From CAVVST01 sp963750995 (GTDB taxonomy: Bacteria > Acidobacteriota > Vicinamibacteria > Vicinamibacterales > UBA2999): 64,000 nt of DNA. Positions 8,492 to 18,647 of this stretch are shown here, one piece after another. The translations under genes and the position numbers were made by a program. Every line of letters starts with the position of its first letter. The stretch's first letter is position 1. Where the stretch lies: contig CAVVST010000003.1 of assembly GCA_963750995.1 (NCBI GenBank), forward strand, positions 221,018 to 285,017, given 5' to 3'. Under the pieces are notes generated by a model that searched no databases, was not told the DNA's origin, and saw nothing but the letters and a program-made list of their open reading frames with translations.

Positions 8492-11438
8492 GTGCTCAGA
8501 ATTGGCAAGGTTGGAGCGATTTTCGTGTTTGCGGTGTTCATGCCACTCGTGGCGTCCGCGCAGGCTGTGATCAGCGGCGTGGTGAGGGACGCGTCGGGCG
8601 CCGTGCTTCCGGGTGTGACCGTGGAAGCATCGAGTCCCGCACTCATTGAAAAAGTACGGACGACCGTGACCGACGGCACCGGCCAATATGCGATCGAGAA
8701 TCTGCGTCCCGGCCAGTACATGGTGACCTTTACGCTGCCGGGGTTTGCCACGGTGGAGCGCGAAGGGGTTGAGCTGTCGGGCAGCTTCAACGCCCGCATC
8801 AACGCCGACCTGCGAGTCGGCGCCGTGGAAGAAACCATCACCGTCACCGGAGAAACCCCGGTGGTCGACGTGGCCAGCACCCGGCAGCAGCGCGTGCTCG
8901 ACCGGGAAATTCTCGACGCTCTGCCGAATTCAGGCCTCCGCACCGGTCTCGGCGTGCTGATTCCGGCCGTGGACTTCCGGCGTCAGGACGTCGGCGGCGC
9001 CGGTGTCCGAGCAGTGACGGGCAACATGGTTGCCCATGGCGCCAGGTCGGAGGACGCGGGAACGACCCTGAACGGCATGACGATCGCGACGTTCGGCACT
9101 GGCGCGGCCACCGCGACGATCTTCCTGAACCCGATGGGACTCCAGGAAATGACGGTGTCGACCGGAGCCAATGATGCCGAGCTGCACGCCGGCGGTGTCC
9201 GCACGAACTACGTGCTGCGCGAGGGCGGCAACGCGTTCAACGGCGTCGTCTTCGGGGCGTACGCGCCGGGCAAGTGGCAGGCGGACAACCTGACCGATGA
9301 ATTGCGGAACCGCGGCCTCGCCGCGCCGAACAAGATCCGGGCGAACTGGGATATCAATCCAGCCTTCGGCGGCCCGATCATGCGGGACAAGATCTGGTTT
9401 TTTGGCGCCGCCCGCTACAACGTCAACGAAGACTACGTTGCGGGCCTCTTCTGGAATAAGAACGCCAACAACCCCAGCGCCTGGACCTACGAGCCCGACA
9501 CTACTCGCCGGGTCTGGAATGAGCAGAGACAGCCCGACACGCAGTTGCGCGTCACCTGGCAGGCGACACCGCGCAACAAGATTGGCGGCACTTATTACAA
9601 CACCAGCTACTGTTTCTGCCCGACCGACGCCTCCGGGGTTCTTTCATGGGAAGCGGGCCAGCGCGCCGAGTATCCCTATCAGCGCCTGTTCGCCGGCGAC
9701 TGGACGGCGCCACTCACCAACCGCTGGCTGCTCGAAGTGAGCGGACAGGTCTACAACTCTGAGAGCAACCGTTCGCCCTGGCCAGACCTGGCGGATGGGA
9801 TGATCCCGGTGCAGGAACAGAACACAGGCATGCGGTACCGCGCCCAGGAAATGTTCCGCATCCAGGATCAGGACGTCTATACGCTCCGCGGCACCTTCTC
9901 CTACGTGACCGGAGCGCATGCCATCCGGGTCGGCGGCTCCAACCGTAGCGGCAACCTCGGCCAGCTCGAGTACAGACATATCCCCGGTCAGCTATCGCCT
10001 GCGGGGCGGCGTGCCCAACCGGATCACCCAGCGGGCGCTCAGCTCATGGAGAGCCAATGTCGGTGCCGACCTGGGCTTGTTCGTCCAGGATCGCTGGACG
10101 CGGAACAAGATGACGCTGACCTACGGGCTGCGCTACGACTACTTCAGCAGCAGCTACCCCGAACAGCACATCGGTCCGACGACGCTGGCGCCGACGCGGA
10201 ACATCACGTTCCCGGAGCAACCAGCGCTTGGCACGCTGCACGATCTCTCGCCGAGACTGGGCGCCGCTTATGATCTGTTCGGCGACGGCAAGACCGCGAT
10301 CAAGGCGAGTCTCAACCGCTACGTGCTGGCGATGGGCCCGGACGTGAGCTTCATTCAGCTCGCCAATCCATCGCGCAACCTGGTCACCAGCGCGACCCGG
10401 ACCTGGAACGACGCCAACCGCAACTACGTGCCCGAGTGCGACCTGCTGAACAACCGCAGCAACGGCGAATGCGGCGCGTTGTCGAACGAAAACTTCGGCA
10501 CCGTGGTCACCAACCTCACCTACGACACCGAGACATTGACCGGCTGGGGCAAGCGGAACTTCAACTGGGAGGTGTCAGCCGGCGTGCAGCGTGAAGTGGC
10601 GCCCGGAATTTCGGCCGAGCTCAGTTACTTCCGCCGCTGGTATGGCAACTTCGTCCTGACCGACGACCTTGCCATCGGACCGGCAGACTTCGATCGCTTC
10701 GTCCTCACCGCGCCGACCGACCCGCGGCTGCCCGACGGCGGCGGGTACCAGATCGAGGGCTACGACATCAAGCCGGCCAAGTTCGGCGTCGCGGCGCAGC
10801 CCTATGTGACGCTCTCGCGGAAGTACGGCGATCAGACGGACAAGTGGAACGGCGTCGATGCGACGCTCAACGCGCGGCCGCGCCCCGGCCTGTTCTTCCA
10901 GGGCGGCGTGAGCACGGGAAAACGGGTTGAAGACAACTGCGACGTGATTGTAAAGGTCGACAATCCCAGCCCGCTGTATTGCCACCGCGACGAGCCCTGG
11001 CTCACGTTCGTGAAGGGCTACGGCTCCTACACGATTCCTCGCGTCGAGGTGCAGGTCAGCGGCACCTACCAGACCAAGCCAGGTCCGCTGGTGCTGGCGA
11101 TCTACACGGCGACCAACGCCGAGGTCGCGCCAAGCCTCGGGCGCAACCTGGCGGGCGCCGCGCCAAGCGTGGACGTCCACCTCTTGTCGCCAGGGCCATA
11201 CACCACCACCAATGGCGGTTCAGGACCCGTGCACGGCGCACGGCTCCACCAGGTCGACTTCCGGATCTCGAAGCTGCTGCAGTTCGGCGGCACCCGGACA
11301 CGGGCGAACATCGACATCTACAACGCCCTCAACTCGAGCGCGGTGCTGATCCAGAACGACACTTACGGAGATTGGCAGCGGCCGACCGAGATCCTGGTCG
11401 CACGGTTCCTGAAGTTCAGCGTGCAGTTTGATTTCTAG
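8492..11438 (+). pseudogene. TonB-dependent receptor (Oar-like), single frameshift
   Basis: GTG start after ACGGAGGATAGTC. Signal peptide ends at LVASAQ. It is followed by a carboxypeptidase-regulatory-like domain (ISGVVRDASGAVLPGVTVEA), a plug (TVTGETPVVDVASTRQQ) and a long beta-barrel ending in the outer-membrane signature KFSVQFDF. Comparison with the intact paralogue at 22448-25390 places one extra A at 9974. Removing it joins ...QLEY to DISPVSYRLRGG and restores 981 codons; the total length is 3n+1. Outer-membrane importer of a large or complexed ligand, unknown here. The frameshift may be real decay or an assembly error, since no other damage is visible. Confidence 0.88.
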
Positions 11439-11440
11439 GT

Positions 11441-11513
11441 GGTAGCTGGTAGTTGGTAGCCGGTAGCAGGAACCGTGAAGTTTCTTGCTGCTGGCTGCCA
11501 ACTGCCGCCTACC
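11441..11513 (+). terminator. Long RNA hairpin just after the first TonB receptor
   Basis: Two 32-nt arms (11441-11472 and 11482-11513) around a 9-nt loop. 25 positions are Watson-Crick and six of the seven others are G-U, leaving one mismatch in RNA. It begins 3 bp after the stop codon. It could be a terminator or 3' stabiliser; the GGTAG-repeat character also resembles REP-like intergenic elements. Confidence 0.6.
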
Positions 11514-11605
11514 GGCTCGCTTTCTTAGGCGCATCTCAGGGGGACGTTCCTGAGAGTCATGTTCGCCGGTTTAGGGTAAATCAACCTCGCGGCGATCGCG
11601 CGCGA

Positions 11606-12019
11606 TCAGCGCGCGTCTGCGCCGACTTCGTCGCTCGTGAATTCCTTCTTCGACTCGACCAGCGTGAAGCTGCTTGCGTTCACTGTCGGCGTGCCGTCCT
11701 TCGCGAGGAAGCCCTTCACGACGACTTCGGCGCCGATGAAGTCCTCGCGGCGGAGGCCGGCGCGGAGCAGGTTGCTGGCTCCGGCGCTTTCGATTTCCCA
11801 GGTCACCATCTGGCCGGTGGTCGGGTTCTTCACGTCGATGTAGATGTGCGCGTGGGGATTCTGCCACCCCATCTTGCTCACCACGCCCCGCAGCGTGACC
11901 GGCTTGTTGCCGTCGTACACCGCCGAGAACGAGTGATGCGCCTCGACCGCAGCGACGGCTCCGAGCAGCGCCACCAGGGTTCCTGCGGCGAGTGCGGCGA
12001 ACGCGGACTTGCTACGCAT
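11606..12019 (-). CDS. DUF6152 secreted protein
   Basis: 137 residues from the ATG preceded by CAGGAGGCACT. The signal peptide ends ...AVEA and the predicted mature protein starts HHSFSAVYD. Family pattern visible: VTLRGVV, WQNPHAHI, VTWEIESAGASNLLRAG, then a C-terminal beta region. The Trp-x-Asn-Pro-His motif is shared with five other copies in this window. Periplasmic; biochemical function unknown. Last gene of the minus-strand run that starts with the NHL gene at 17693. Confidence 0.85.
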   Translation of the reverse strand: MRSKSAFAALAAGTLVALLGAVAAVEAHHSFSAVYDGNKPVTLRGVVSKMGWQNPHAHIYIDVKNPTTGQMVTWEIESAGASNLLRAGLRREDFIGAEVVVKGFLAKDGTPTVNASSFTLVESKKEFTSDEVGADAR

Positions 12020-12169
12020 AGTGCCTCCTGTTGCTCCGAGACTTTCCTGATGCCGCAGACGGCGTCGCCGGTTCTCAGATGAGGTCCTCATGATCAGCGG
12101 AGAGGACAGGCGCATTCCGGGGCGGCGTTTCCGCGGCCCGGAATGCGCTCGAGATGGCAGGCTCGATCG

Positions 12170-13114
12170 TTACTGGGCGCCGCCCCGCAGGCGCTCCTCG
12201 GCTTCTTTCCTCCCCTCCGGCGTCATCTTCTCGAAGGCGAACGCATCCTCGTTCGCCGTGCAGAGGTATTCCGACCAGACGTCGTTCGGATCCTGCGCCA
12301 GCGTCCAGGTGTGCGGCGCCGACACCAACGGCTTCAGAAGCACAACGGGATCGATGACGGTGTACTGGTAGGTCAGATAGTGCTTCGAGTTCCGGGTGAA
12401 GCGCTCGATCACGCGCTCCTCGGGGCTGTGCGTCCAGGCGTTGTTGTCTCCCCTCGCTCCGACCGAGATGTTCCGCATCCGCGTGTCGATCGCAATCGTG
12501 TCGACGACCAGCGTATCGCCTTCCCAGTGGCCGACGGACTCGCCGTTGAATGTGACGTCGGGGCTCTTCGAGTGCGGACGCCCATCGGTCGGGATGCGCC
12601 TGATGGTCTGCGGGAATTCAGTCAAGATCCAGACGGCGCCCGGCTTCTGGATGATCTCCATCGGGCCGTGCTCGGTGGCCTGCGTCGTGATCGACGTCGG
12701 CGTGCCGCCGGGCGCACAGGTCCCGTACGGCGTCGGAAACTGGTACTTCGCCTTCGTTTCCGGCCTGAACTCCGCCGCCGGCTGCGGCGTCACCGCGGGG
12801 TCGTACTGGCCCATGACGTCTTCGCCGAGCCGGTATCCGCCCTGGAGCATCCGTCCGGCTCGGTTCGGATAGTACCGCCCGGTGAGGTCCGGCTTCCCGT
12901 CTTCTGCGCGCGGGGCGGGGCCGCCGTTGGGCAATACCTTCACGTCGCCGAAGTTCCCGGCGATACGCGACCAGTCCTTGGCCTGCGCATCCTGTGCCGC
13001 CTGAGTGTTCTGTGCGTTCTGCGCTTCGATCGGCATCGACAGTACGACCGCCGCCGCCAGCCCGAGTCCCGCGCGCACCCACGGTCCGCAGCCCCGCCGT
13101 GTCATTCCTTGCAT
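12170..13114 (-). CDS. WEGDTL-family secreted protein
   Basis: 314 residues; start chosen at the ATG 8 bases after GGAGGG. Signal peptide ends near PIEAQN. It contains PRAEDGKPDLTGRYYPN and the family hallmark GHWEGDTLVVDT, then ERVIERFTR and a C-terminal Cys (YLCTANED). The same fold is repeated at 17795, 18648, 40616 and 44459. The family has no established role I can name; it is exported and nearly always beside DUF6152 genes here. Confidence 0.8.
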   Translation of the reverse strand: MQGMTRRGCGPWVRAGLGLAAAVVLSMPIEAQNAQNTQAAQDAQAKDWSRIAGNFGDVKVLPNGGPAPRAEDGKPDLTGRYYPNRAGRMLQGGYRLGEDVMGQYDPAVTPQPAAEFRPETKAKYQFPTPYGTCAPGGTPTSITTQATEHGPMEIIQKPGAVWILTEFPQTIRRIPTDGRPHSKSPDVTFNGESVGHWEGDTLVVDTIAIDTRMRNISVGARGDNNAWTHSPEERVIERFTRNSKHYLTYQYTVIDPVVLLKPLVSAPHTWTLAQDPNDVWSEYLCTANEDAFAFEKMTPEGRKEAEERLRGGAQ

Positions 13115-13175
13115 CTCCGACCCTCCATCCGGTTGCGCATGAATCCCGATACAGGTCACATCAGCGCGAGCGGCG

Positions 13176-13631
13176 CTATTTGTCCCAGAAACTGAGTTTC
13201 TCGGGCGTCATGTTCCGCTCGACCACCTGCCCGACGATACGAATGACACCGTCCGCCAGCTTGATATATTCCGCGGCGCCTCTGTTCGTGCCGTCAATCG
13301 TGAAGGCACCCGCCCTGGCGGCGCAGCCCCGGGCGTGCATCACCTTGCCTATTGCGCTCTCGAAGTGCTCGCGCGTCGTGCCGTTACGCCGCAGCGCGTT
13401 CGGCGTGATCATTTCCAGCCGCCAGGGCTGAACCTTGCCGCTGGGCTCCTTCACATCCATGCGCAGCCACGCGTGCGGGTTTTCCCATTCGATCCCGGTC
13501 AGCGGTCCTGTGAGGTCCATGCACTTGGTCGAATCGAACTCCACCCCGAATGAATGATGGGCAAGCGGCGAATTCGCGGCGCCGAGCAGAACCAGCAGGG
13601 CGGTAACAAAGGCGGCAAACTGAACTTTCAT
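13176..13631 (-). CDS. DUF6152 secreted protein
   Basis: 151 residues; GGAGGAGACACC precedes the ATG. Signal peptide ends SPLA and the mature start reads HHSFGVEFD. WENPHAWLRMDV and WRLEMITPNALRRNG are the family core. A longer variant with two Cys (TKCMDL and ARGCAARAG) that could pair. Sits between the diheme cytochrome and a WEGDTL gene on the same strand, so probably co-transcribed with the ThDP enzyme. Confidence 0.85.
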   Translation of the reverse strand: MKVQFAAFVTALLVLLGAANSPLAHHSFGVEFDSTKCMDLTGPLTGIEWENPHAWLRMDVKEPSGKVQPWRLEMITPNALRRNGTTREHFESAIGKVMHARGCAARAGAFTIDGTNRGAAEYIKLADGVIRIVGQVVERNMTPEKLSFWDK

Positions 13632-13714
13632 GAGAGGTGTCTCCTCCGGGGGCGCGGTCCCCGGAAATACGCTATACGTTGCGCTGCTTAAACTACTTGC
13701 GGGTACGTCATCTG

Positions 13715-14353
13715 TCAATCAATCACCCTGCCGAGCGCGGCGGAAGGCGCTACTGCGGCCGGGCGTTCGAGATACGCGGTCAGCGTCTGGTGCTCCGCAG
13801 GGGTGACCGGGGCGCCCAGCTTCACCATGCGGTCGATGATCGAGTCCCAGCTCTCGGCGGTCGCCGGCTTCGTCGTCGCCATCGCGAGGTCGTGACAGAG
13901 CTGGCACCGGCGCGCGAGGATCGCGGTGGCGTCGCCATCGGTCGCCGCAGTCGTGGCCCCGGCGGCGCGACCGCGTCGACCTGCCGCGGCTGGGGCGCCA
14001 CCTGCCGGCTGCGGGGGGACCTGTCCCCCGGTCGCCGTGAGATACGCCGTGAGCGGCTCGATCTCGTCCGGGAAGACCTGCGCTCCCCGGCCGATCATGC
14101 GATAGACGGTGTCCCTCCACTCGTCCGCGGTCTTCTTTCGAACTGCCACCATCCGCATGATGGCGCCGCCGTCGTGGCACCCCACGCAGATCTGCGTCAC
14201 CGCGGCCTTCCCCTTCTCGATGTCAGCTTGCGGCGCAGGCACCGCCTGTACGGGAACGAGGACGCGCGGTGCGCCGCTCGTGCCTTCGACACCGGGCGCC
14301 GCCCACACGGCGACCATCCACACGGCGAGGCATACGGGAGTGATCTGTCGCAT
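13715..14353 (-). CDS. Diheme c-type cytochrome coupled to a ThDP enzyme
   Basis: 212 residues. Its ATG overlaps the stop of the ThDP gene (TAATG), so translation is probably coupled. Signal peptide ends near GVEGTSG. Haem motifs are CVGCH and CQLCH, about 95 residues apart, with an Ala/Gly/Pro linker between. Same domain plan as the protein at 7176-7679 (DEW-DTVYRMIGRGAQV is almost identical). Periplasmic electron carrier; coupling to the exported ThDP enzyme suggests it accepts electrons from it (inference). Confidence 0.88.
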   Translation of the reverse strand: MRQITPVCLAVWMVAVWAAPGVEGTSGAPRVLVPVQAVPAPQADIEKGKAAVTQICVGCHDGGAIMRMVAVRKKTADEWRDTVYRMIGRGAQVFPDEIEPLTAYLTATGGQVPPQPAGGAPAAAGRRGRAAGATTAATDGDATAILARRCQLCHDLAMATTKPATAESWDSIIDRMVKLGAPVTPAEHQTLTAYLERPAAVAPSAALGRVID

Positions 14354-16335
14354 TACACAGTCCTCGCCTTGCGCTGGATCTCGGCGATCGAGTGCCGCTG
14401 GTACCACGTCGGCTGGGACAGCGACGGACCGTCTTCTTCCACCTCGATGTCCATCAGCACGGCCTTGCCGTCGCGCATGCTGTGGATGGCGCGCTGCAAG
14501 GCGGGGACGAGCTCGCCGGCGTTGCGCACCCTCTCGCCCCGCAGGCCGTAGGCTTCGCCAATCTTTGCGAAATCGACGTTGGGGTCGCCAAGGTAGCCGT
14601 TATAGTCGCGGCCCTCTTCGAAGAACCGCCCGCCGCCGTTCATGTTGCGGGCGCGCGTCTCGTTGTACAGGTGGTTGTTCATGATCACGAGGAGCATGGG
14701 CGCCTCGTACCGCGCGATGCTCCACAGGGCCTCCGACTGGCCGAACAGGAAGCCGCCGTCGCCCTGCAGCGCGACCACCTGGCGCTCGGGGAGCCCGAGC
14801 TGCACGCCGAACGACGCCGCGACGCCCCACCCGAGCGCGGAACCGATGGTGCGGCCGTACTTCGCCTTGTTGTCGCCGCCGAACGTGAATTGGTTCAGCA
14901 TCTTGTAGGCCTGCGTGCCGAGTTCAGGGACGATCACGGCATTCTTGTCGAGCAGGCGTTCGAGCTCGAAGCCGACGCGCTCCCAGCTGAGGGGGCTCCG
15001 ATCGAAGAAGGCGTGGCGGGCGATCTCCCTCGATTTCTTCAGCTCCGCGGTGTGGGCGGACACCTCCGCGAGCCGGGTCGCGCGAATCCGCGCGATGCGA
15101 TCTCTCGTCAGGAGACTGTCAACCGCGTCGGATAAGTCACGAATGGCCAGCCGGACGTCGGACGCGATGGCCAGCTCCACCGGATAGACGCGGCCGAGGA
15201 TCACGGGATCGTGGCTGATGTGCACCGTCGGCGTGCCGGGCTGCGGCTCGCGGCGCTTGAAGCCCTCGCCGAACCCGATCATGAGGTCGGTCTGGCGCGG
15301 ATAGCGCAGCGTGCGCATCTGGCCCATGTACAGCGGGTGATCTGTCGGAAAATTCGCGTAGAGATCGTCCTCGGTGTCCGTGACGGGGACCGACAGCTTT
15401 TCCGCAAGGGCGAGCAGATCCGCGGTCGCTCCGTCCTCGAACACTTCCGGTCCGACGACGAACACCGGGTTTTTCGCTTCGACCAGCCACCGGGCCGCCC
15501 GCTGGATCGCATCGGTGGGGGCGCGGAACTTGTGGCGCGCGTTCGCCAGGTCGATCTTGTCGACACGCTGGCGCACGCGCTCGCCCGCCTGCGCCGTTCC
15601 CCACACCATCGTGACCGGTCCGCTCGGCGGCCCGTACGCAAACCTGATGGCGCGCCGCGTGATCTCGGCCATCTCGTCAGTCAGCAGGTTCGCCGTCCAC
15701 ATCGTGAACGGCTCGGTGGGCCTGAGCGTATCGTCCCAGCTTTCGAAGCCGTCCTTCCCCTGTGCCGACAGGTTTCCGTGCGAGTACGTCACGAGGAGCG
15801 GGACACGGTCCTTCCAGGCGCAGTACAGGTTGCTGATGGAGTTGCCGACGCCTGCGCCGCTGCCGAAAAAGAAGCCGAGGCTGCGGCTCGCCATCGCGTA
15901 GCCCGCGGCCGCAGCCACGGCGTGCCCCTCGTGGGTGACGTTGATGACCTGCACGTCGCCGGCGGCGTCGACCGCCTCCCAGAGCGGACCGAATCCGCTG
16001 GTGTTCGTATGAAAGAGCGTGCGGACACCTGCCGCGCGGAGCTGTGCGAGGACGGCCCCGGCGGCCGTGCCGTCGTACATCTCGAACGTTTCGCCACTCG
16101 GCAACGGACTGGCCACGACGCCCTGCGCGGCGCCCCCCGCTGCGGGCGCCGACCCGGTGGTGTCCTGGGCGAGCGCGGAGACCGACGGCCCCGCCCCGAG
16201 CGCGATACCCGTCACCGCCGTGGCGGCAAGAAAGTCCCGCCGGGACACGGTTGCGGCGTCAGCGTTCCGGCTGGGCGACTGCCCGTCCGCGTCAGTGACA
16301 GGAACGTTCGATGCCGGCTTCTTCGTGGTGCTCAT
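14353..16335 (-). CDS. Tat-exported thiamine-diphosphate-dependent enzyme (acetolactate synthase/decarboxylase superfamily)
   Basis: 660 residues. The N-terminus carries the twin-arginine signal SRRDFLAATA (31-40) followed by a hydrophobic stretch, so export is by the Tat route, after folding with cofactor. The body has the three-domain ThDP fold. The N-terminal part has Glu in THEGHAVAAAAGY (the cofactor-activating Glu). The C-terminal part has the GDG...NN motif (LQGDGGFLFGQS to VIMNNHLYN). The family cleaves or ligates 2-oxo acids; substrate unknown. Cytoplasmic relatives lack such a signal. Overlaps the cytochrome gene downstream and follows the NHL gene by 39 bp, placing it in one operon. 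Confidence 0.85.
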   Translation of the reverse strand: MSTTKKPASNVPVTDADGQSPSRNADAATVSRRDFLAATAVTGIALGAGPSVSALAQDTTGSAPAAGGAAQGVVASPLPSGETFEMYDGTAAGAVLAQLRAAGVRTLFHTNTSGFGPLWEAVDAAGDVQVINVTHEGHAVAAAAGYAMASRSLGFFFGSGAGVGNSISNLYCAWKDRVPLLVTYSHGNLSAQGKDGFESWDDTLRPTEPFTMWTANLLTDEMAEITRRAIRFAYGPPSGPVTMVWGTAQAGERVRQRVDKIDLANARHKFRAPTDAIQRAARWLVEAKNPVFVVGPEVFEDGATADLLALAEKLSVPVTDTEDDLYANFPTDHPLYMGQMRTLRYPRQTDLMIGFGEGFKRREPQPGTPTVHISHDPVILGRVYPVELAIASDVRLAIRDLSDAVDSLLTRDRIARIRATRLAEVSAHTAELKKSREIARHAFFDRSPLSWERVGFELERLLDKNAVIVPELGTQAYKMLNQFTFGGDNKAKYGRTIGSALGWGVAASFGVQLGLPERQVVALQGDGGFLFGQSEALWSIARYEAPMLLVIMNNHLYNETRARNMNGGGRFFEEGRDYNGYLGDPNVDFAKIGEAYGLRGERVRNAGELVPALQRAIHSMRDGKAVLMDIEVEEDGPSLSQPTWYQRHSIAEIQRKARTV

Positions 16336-16374
16336 ATGGCGTCCTGTTTCTGGTGAACTCGATCACCCTGGTGC

Positions 16375-17693
16375 CTATCGTATGGCAGACAATTGCTCGA
16401 GCAATTTGCCCCGGGCACTGCTGGCGGGGACGAAGCGCTGAATACGCTGTCCGGCAAACACCTCACCCGTATATATATAGTCCCGGGAATCCACCTCCAC
16501 CATGTGCAGGCCGTAGAACAGGCCGCCCTGGTCGCCCATGGTTCCGACGTTGCCGAGGATCTTCCCGTCCGCCCGGTTGAGGAACCAGACGTGGCTGTTC
16601 GCCATGTCGGAAATGATCAGGTAGCGCTGCTCCTTGTCGGCCGAGAACGCCACGCCGCCGGCGGCGCCGCGGTCCGACGGTGTCATCGGCGAGATCATGA
16701 ACTCGCGGATGAACTTGCCGTCCTTCGTGGTGACGTCGATCCGGTTCGCCCGGCGATCGGCAGCGTATACGAGCCCGTCATTGGAGAAGGCGAGCGTCAG
16801 GTGACCGACGTAGTCCTTGGGGGGTGTACCGCCAGGGGTGTAGACATGATCGGCGTCGTTCGTGCTGATGTCCGCCAGCGGTTTGCCGCGGGCGCCCCAC
16901 CCGCGCTTGAACGCGAACGTGTCGAGGTCGAACACCATGACGCGGCCGCCCAGGTAGCTATCCGCGACAAAGAGCTCGCGCCCGGCTTCGTCGACTCGGA
17001 CCTCCTCGATGCCGCCGACGATCATCGGCGTCGTCGGGGGTACTTTGCGCGGAAGACCGCGGTCGCCGCCGCCGCGGCCGCCGCGTCCGCGTTGCCGCCG
17101 CCGCGGCCGCCGCGCCCGCGCCCGGCCGCGCCTGGAGGCTGCGGAAGAAACCCGGCGATCGGTCCCTGGCCGCCCTGGCCCGGCACCACTTGCGGGAGCG
17201 CCGCCGGCCGATTGGGACCGCCGCCCTCCCGTTCGGGAGCGCGGGGCACCTCGGCGACCATCCTGCCGGTCCTTACGTCGTACTTGCGGACGGTGTCCTG
17301 CCCCAGGTACGCGAAGCCCTTGCTGTCGGTGTCCATCCCGTGGCCCTGCGGGGCCACGAACGATCCGATCACGTTGCCGGTCGAATCGAAATGAATCATC
17401 GAGGGCGGCCGCACGCAGCACGCGGCAAGGGGCGGCGTCGTCTCGGCGCCGAGCTCGAGGTTCGTCAGATCGTTCGGGCGGTTGTAGACCCAGATGCTGT
17501 CGTCGGCCATGATCGAGATCCCCATGACGCCGCCGATCTTCCATTTGTTCGGAAGCGGCCGGGGAAAATCGGGATCGAACTTGTAGCGTGGGGCGGCGTC
17601 GTTCTGCGCCGCGGTTCCCGACTGCAGGAGCATAAGGCCGAGGCCGGCCGCAATGGCGACGGCGATGGGTCGCACGCTACCTGGATGTCTCAT
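16375..17693 (-). pseudogene. Secreted NHL-repeat beta-propeller protein, single frameshift
   Basis: Signal peptide ends near SGTAAQN. The first part (APRYKFDPDFPRPLPNKWK to FRAKYP) and the second part (PTTPMIVGGIEEVRVDEAG to the end) lie in different frames. The intact paralogue at 43125-44429 is continuous across this point. One C is missing from a short C-run (plus-strand G-run 17036-17040); restoring it gives 439 residues. NHL motifs include HGMDTDSKGFAYLGQD and GGRVMVFDLDTF. The linker before the break is Gly/Arg-rich (GRGRGGRGGG). Periplasmic propeller of unknown ligand. A homopolymer indel could be a sequencing error. Confidence 0.82.
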
Positions 17694-17794
17694 ACCTCTG
17701 CCCTCGCGCCTGATCGTGAAGGTCGTGCGCGCAGCTTAGGGCCCCGGAGAGGTCGTGTCAATACCTCGGGAGTTCGGTTAAACTCTGGGCGTTT

Positions 17795-18634
17795 ATGCGT
17801 TTCATTACCCTCGTCATGATCGCAGCCGCGACCGCTGCCGCCGTGCCGCCCGTCTCACCCGCCGTGGGGGCCCAGGCCCCCGCCGGCGCCGCGTATACCC
17901 CGGGCCGAACGCCCGACGGCCATCCGGACCTGCAGGGCGTGTGGCGCGCCTGGAACCTGGCGAAATACGACCTCGAGGATCACAGCGCGAAGCCGGGGAT
18001 TCCGGCGGGGCGCGGGTTCGTCGTCGATCCGGCCGACGGCAGGATCCCGTACCGGCCCGAGATGTTGGCCCGGCGCCAGAAGAACTACGAGGGCACGCTG
18101 ACGCCGGACCCGATTGCGAACACGGATCCGCTGGCCAAGTGCTACATGCCGGGCGTTCCGCGGCTGACCTATCTCGGGTGGCCGTTTCAGATTATCCAAG
18201 ACCAGCGGGACGTGAACTTCACGTACGAGTGGAGCCACAAGAAGCGGATCGTCCCGATTGGTGACACCAGTCCCCTGCCGGATCCCGACGGCGGCCTGAA
18301 CCTGCGATGGAACGGCATGGCCCGCGGACGCTACGACGGCAACTCGCTCGTCGTCACGCTGGGGAATTTCAACGCCTATAGCTGGTTCGACATGGCGGGC
18401 AACTTCCACAGCGACGCCCTCACGGTCGTGGAGCGCTACACCCCGATCGGCCCCGACACCCTCCAGTACGAAGCGACGATGACCGATCCGAAGGTATTCA
18501 CGCGCCCGTGGACCATTCGTATGGTGCTGCAGCGCCAGAAAGAAGTCGGCCTGCTCGATTACGAGTGCACCGCCATGCTCGATGACCTCGGCATTCATCA
18601 CACCTTTCCGAGAGACTTCGATGTCCAGCAATAG
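17795..18634 (+). CDS. WEGDTL-related secreted protein
   Basis: 279 residues, signal peptide ending near VGAQA. Mature start APAGAAYTPGRTPDGHPDLQGVW has the family opening; the hallmark is altered here to RGRYDGNSLVVTLGNF. The C-terminal part keeps VVERYTPI, DPKVFTRPWTIRMVL and a Cys (DYECTAML). Diverges from the NHL gene, sharing the 101 bp between them as promoter region, and is followed within 13 bp by a second family member. Confidence 0.8.
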   Translation: MRFITLVMIAAATAAAVPPVSPAVGAQAPAGAAYTPGRTPDGHPDLQGVWRAWNLAKYDLEDHSAKPGIPAGRGFVVDPADGRIPYRPEMLARRQKNYEGTLTPDPIANTDPLAKCYMPGVPRLTYLGWPFQIIQDQRDVNFTYEWSHKKRIVPIGDTSPLPDPDGGLNLRWNGMARGRYDGNSLVVTLGNFNAYSWFDMAGNFHSDALTVVERYTPIGPDTLQYEATMTDPKVFTRPWTIRMVLQRQKEVGLLDYECTAMLDDLGIHHTFPRDFDVQQ

Positions 18635-18647
18635 GGTAAGGAGCGTC

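Noticed and set aside
12143..13195. 350-codon plus-strand frame opposite a WEGDTL gene
   Set aside because: No family pattern and composition typical of antisense frames; the minus strand has signal peptide and hallmark motif.
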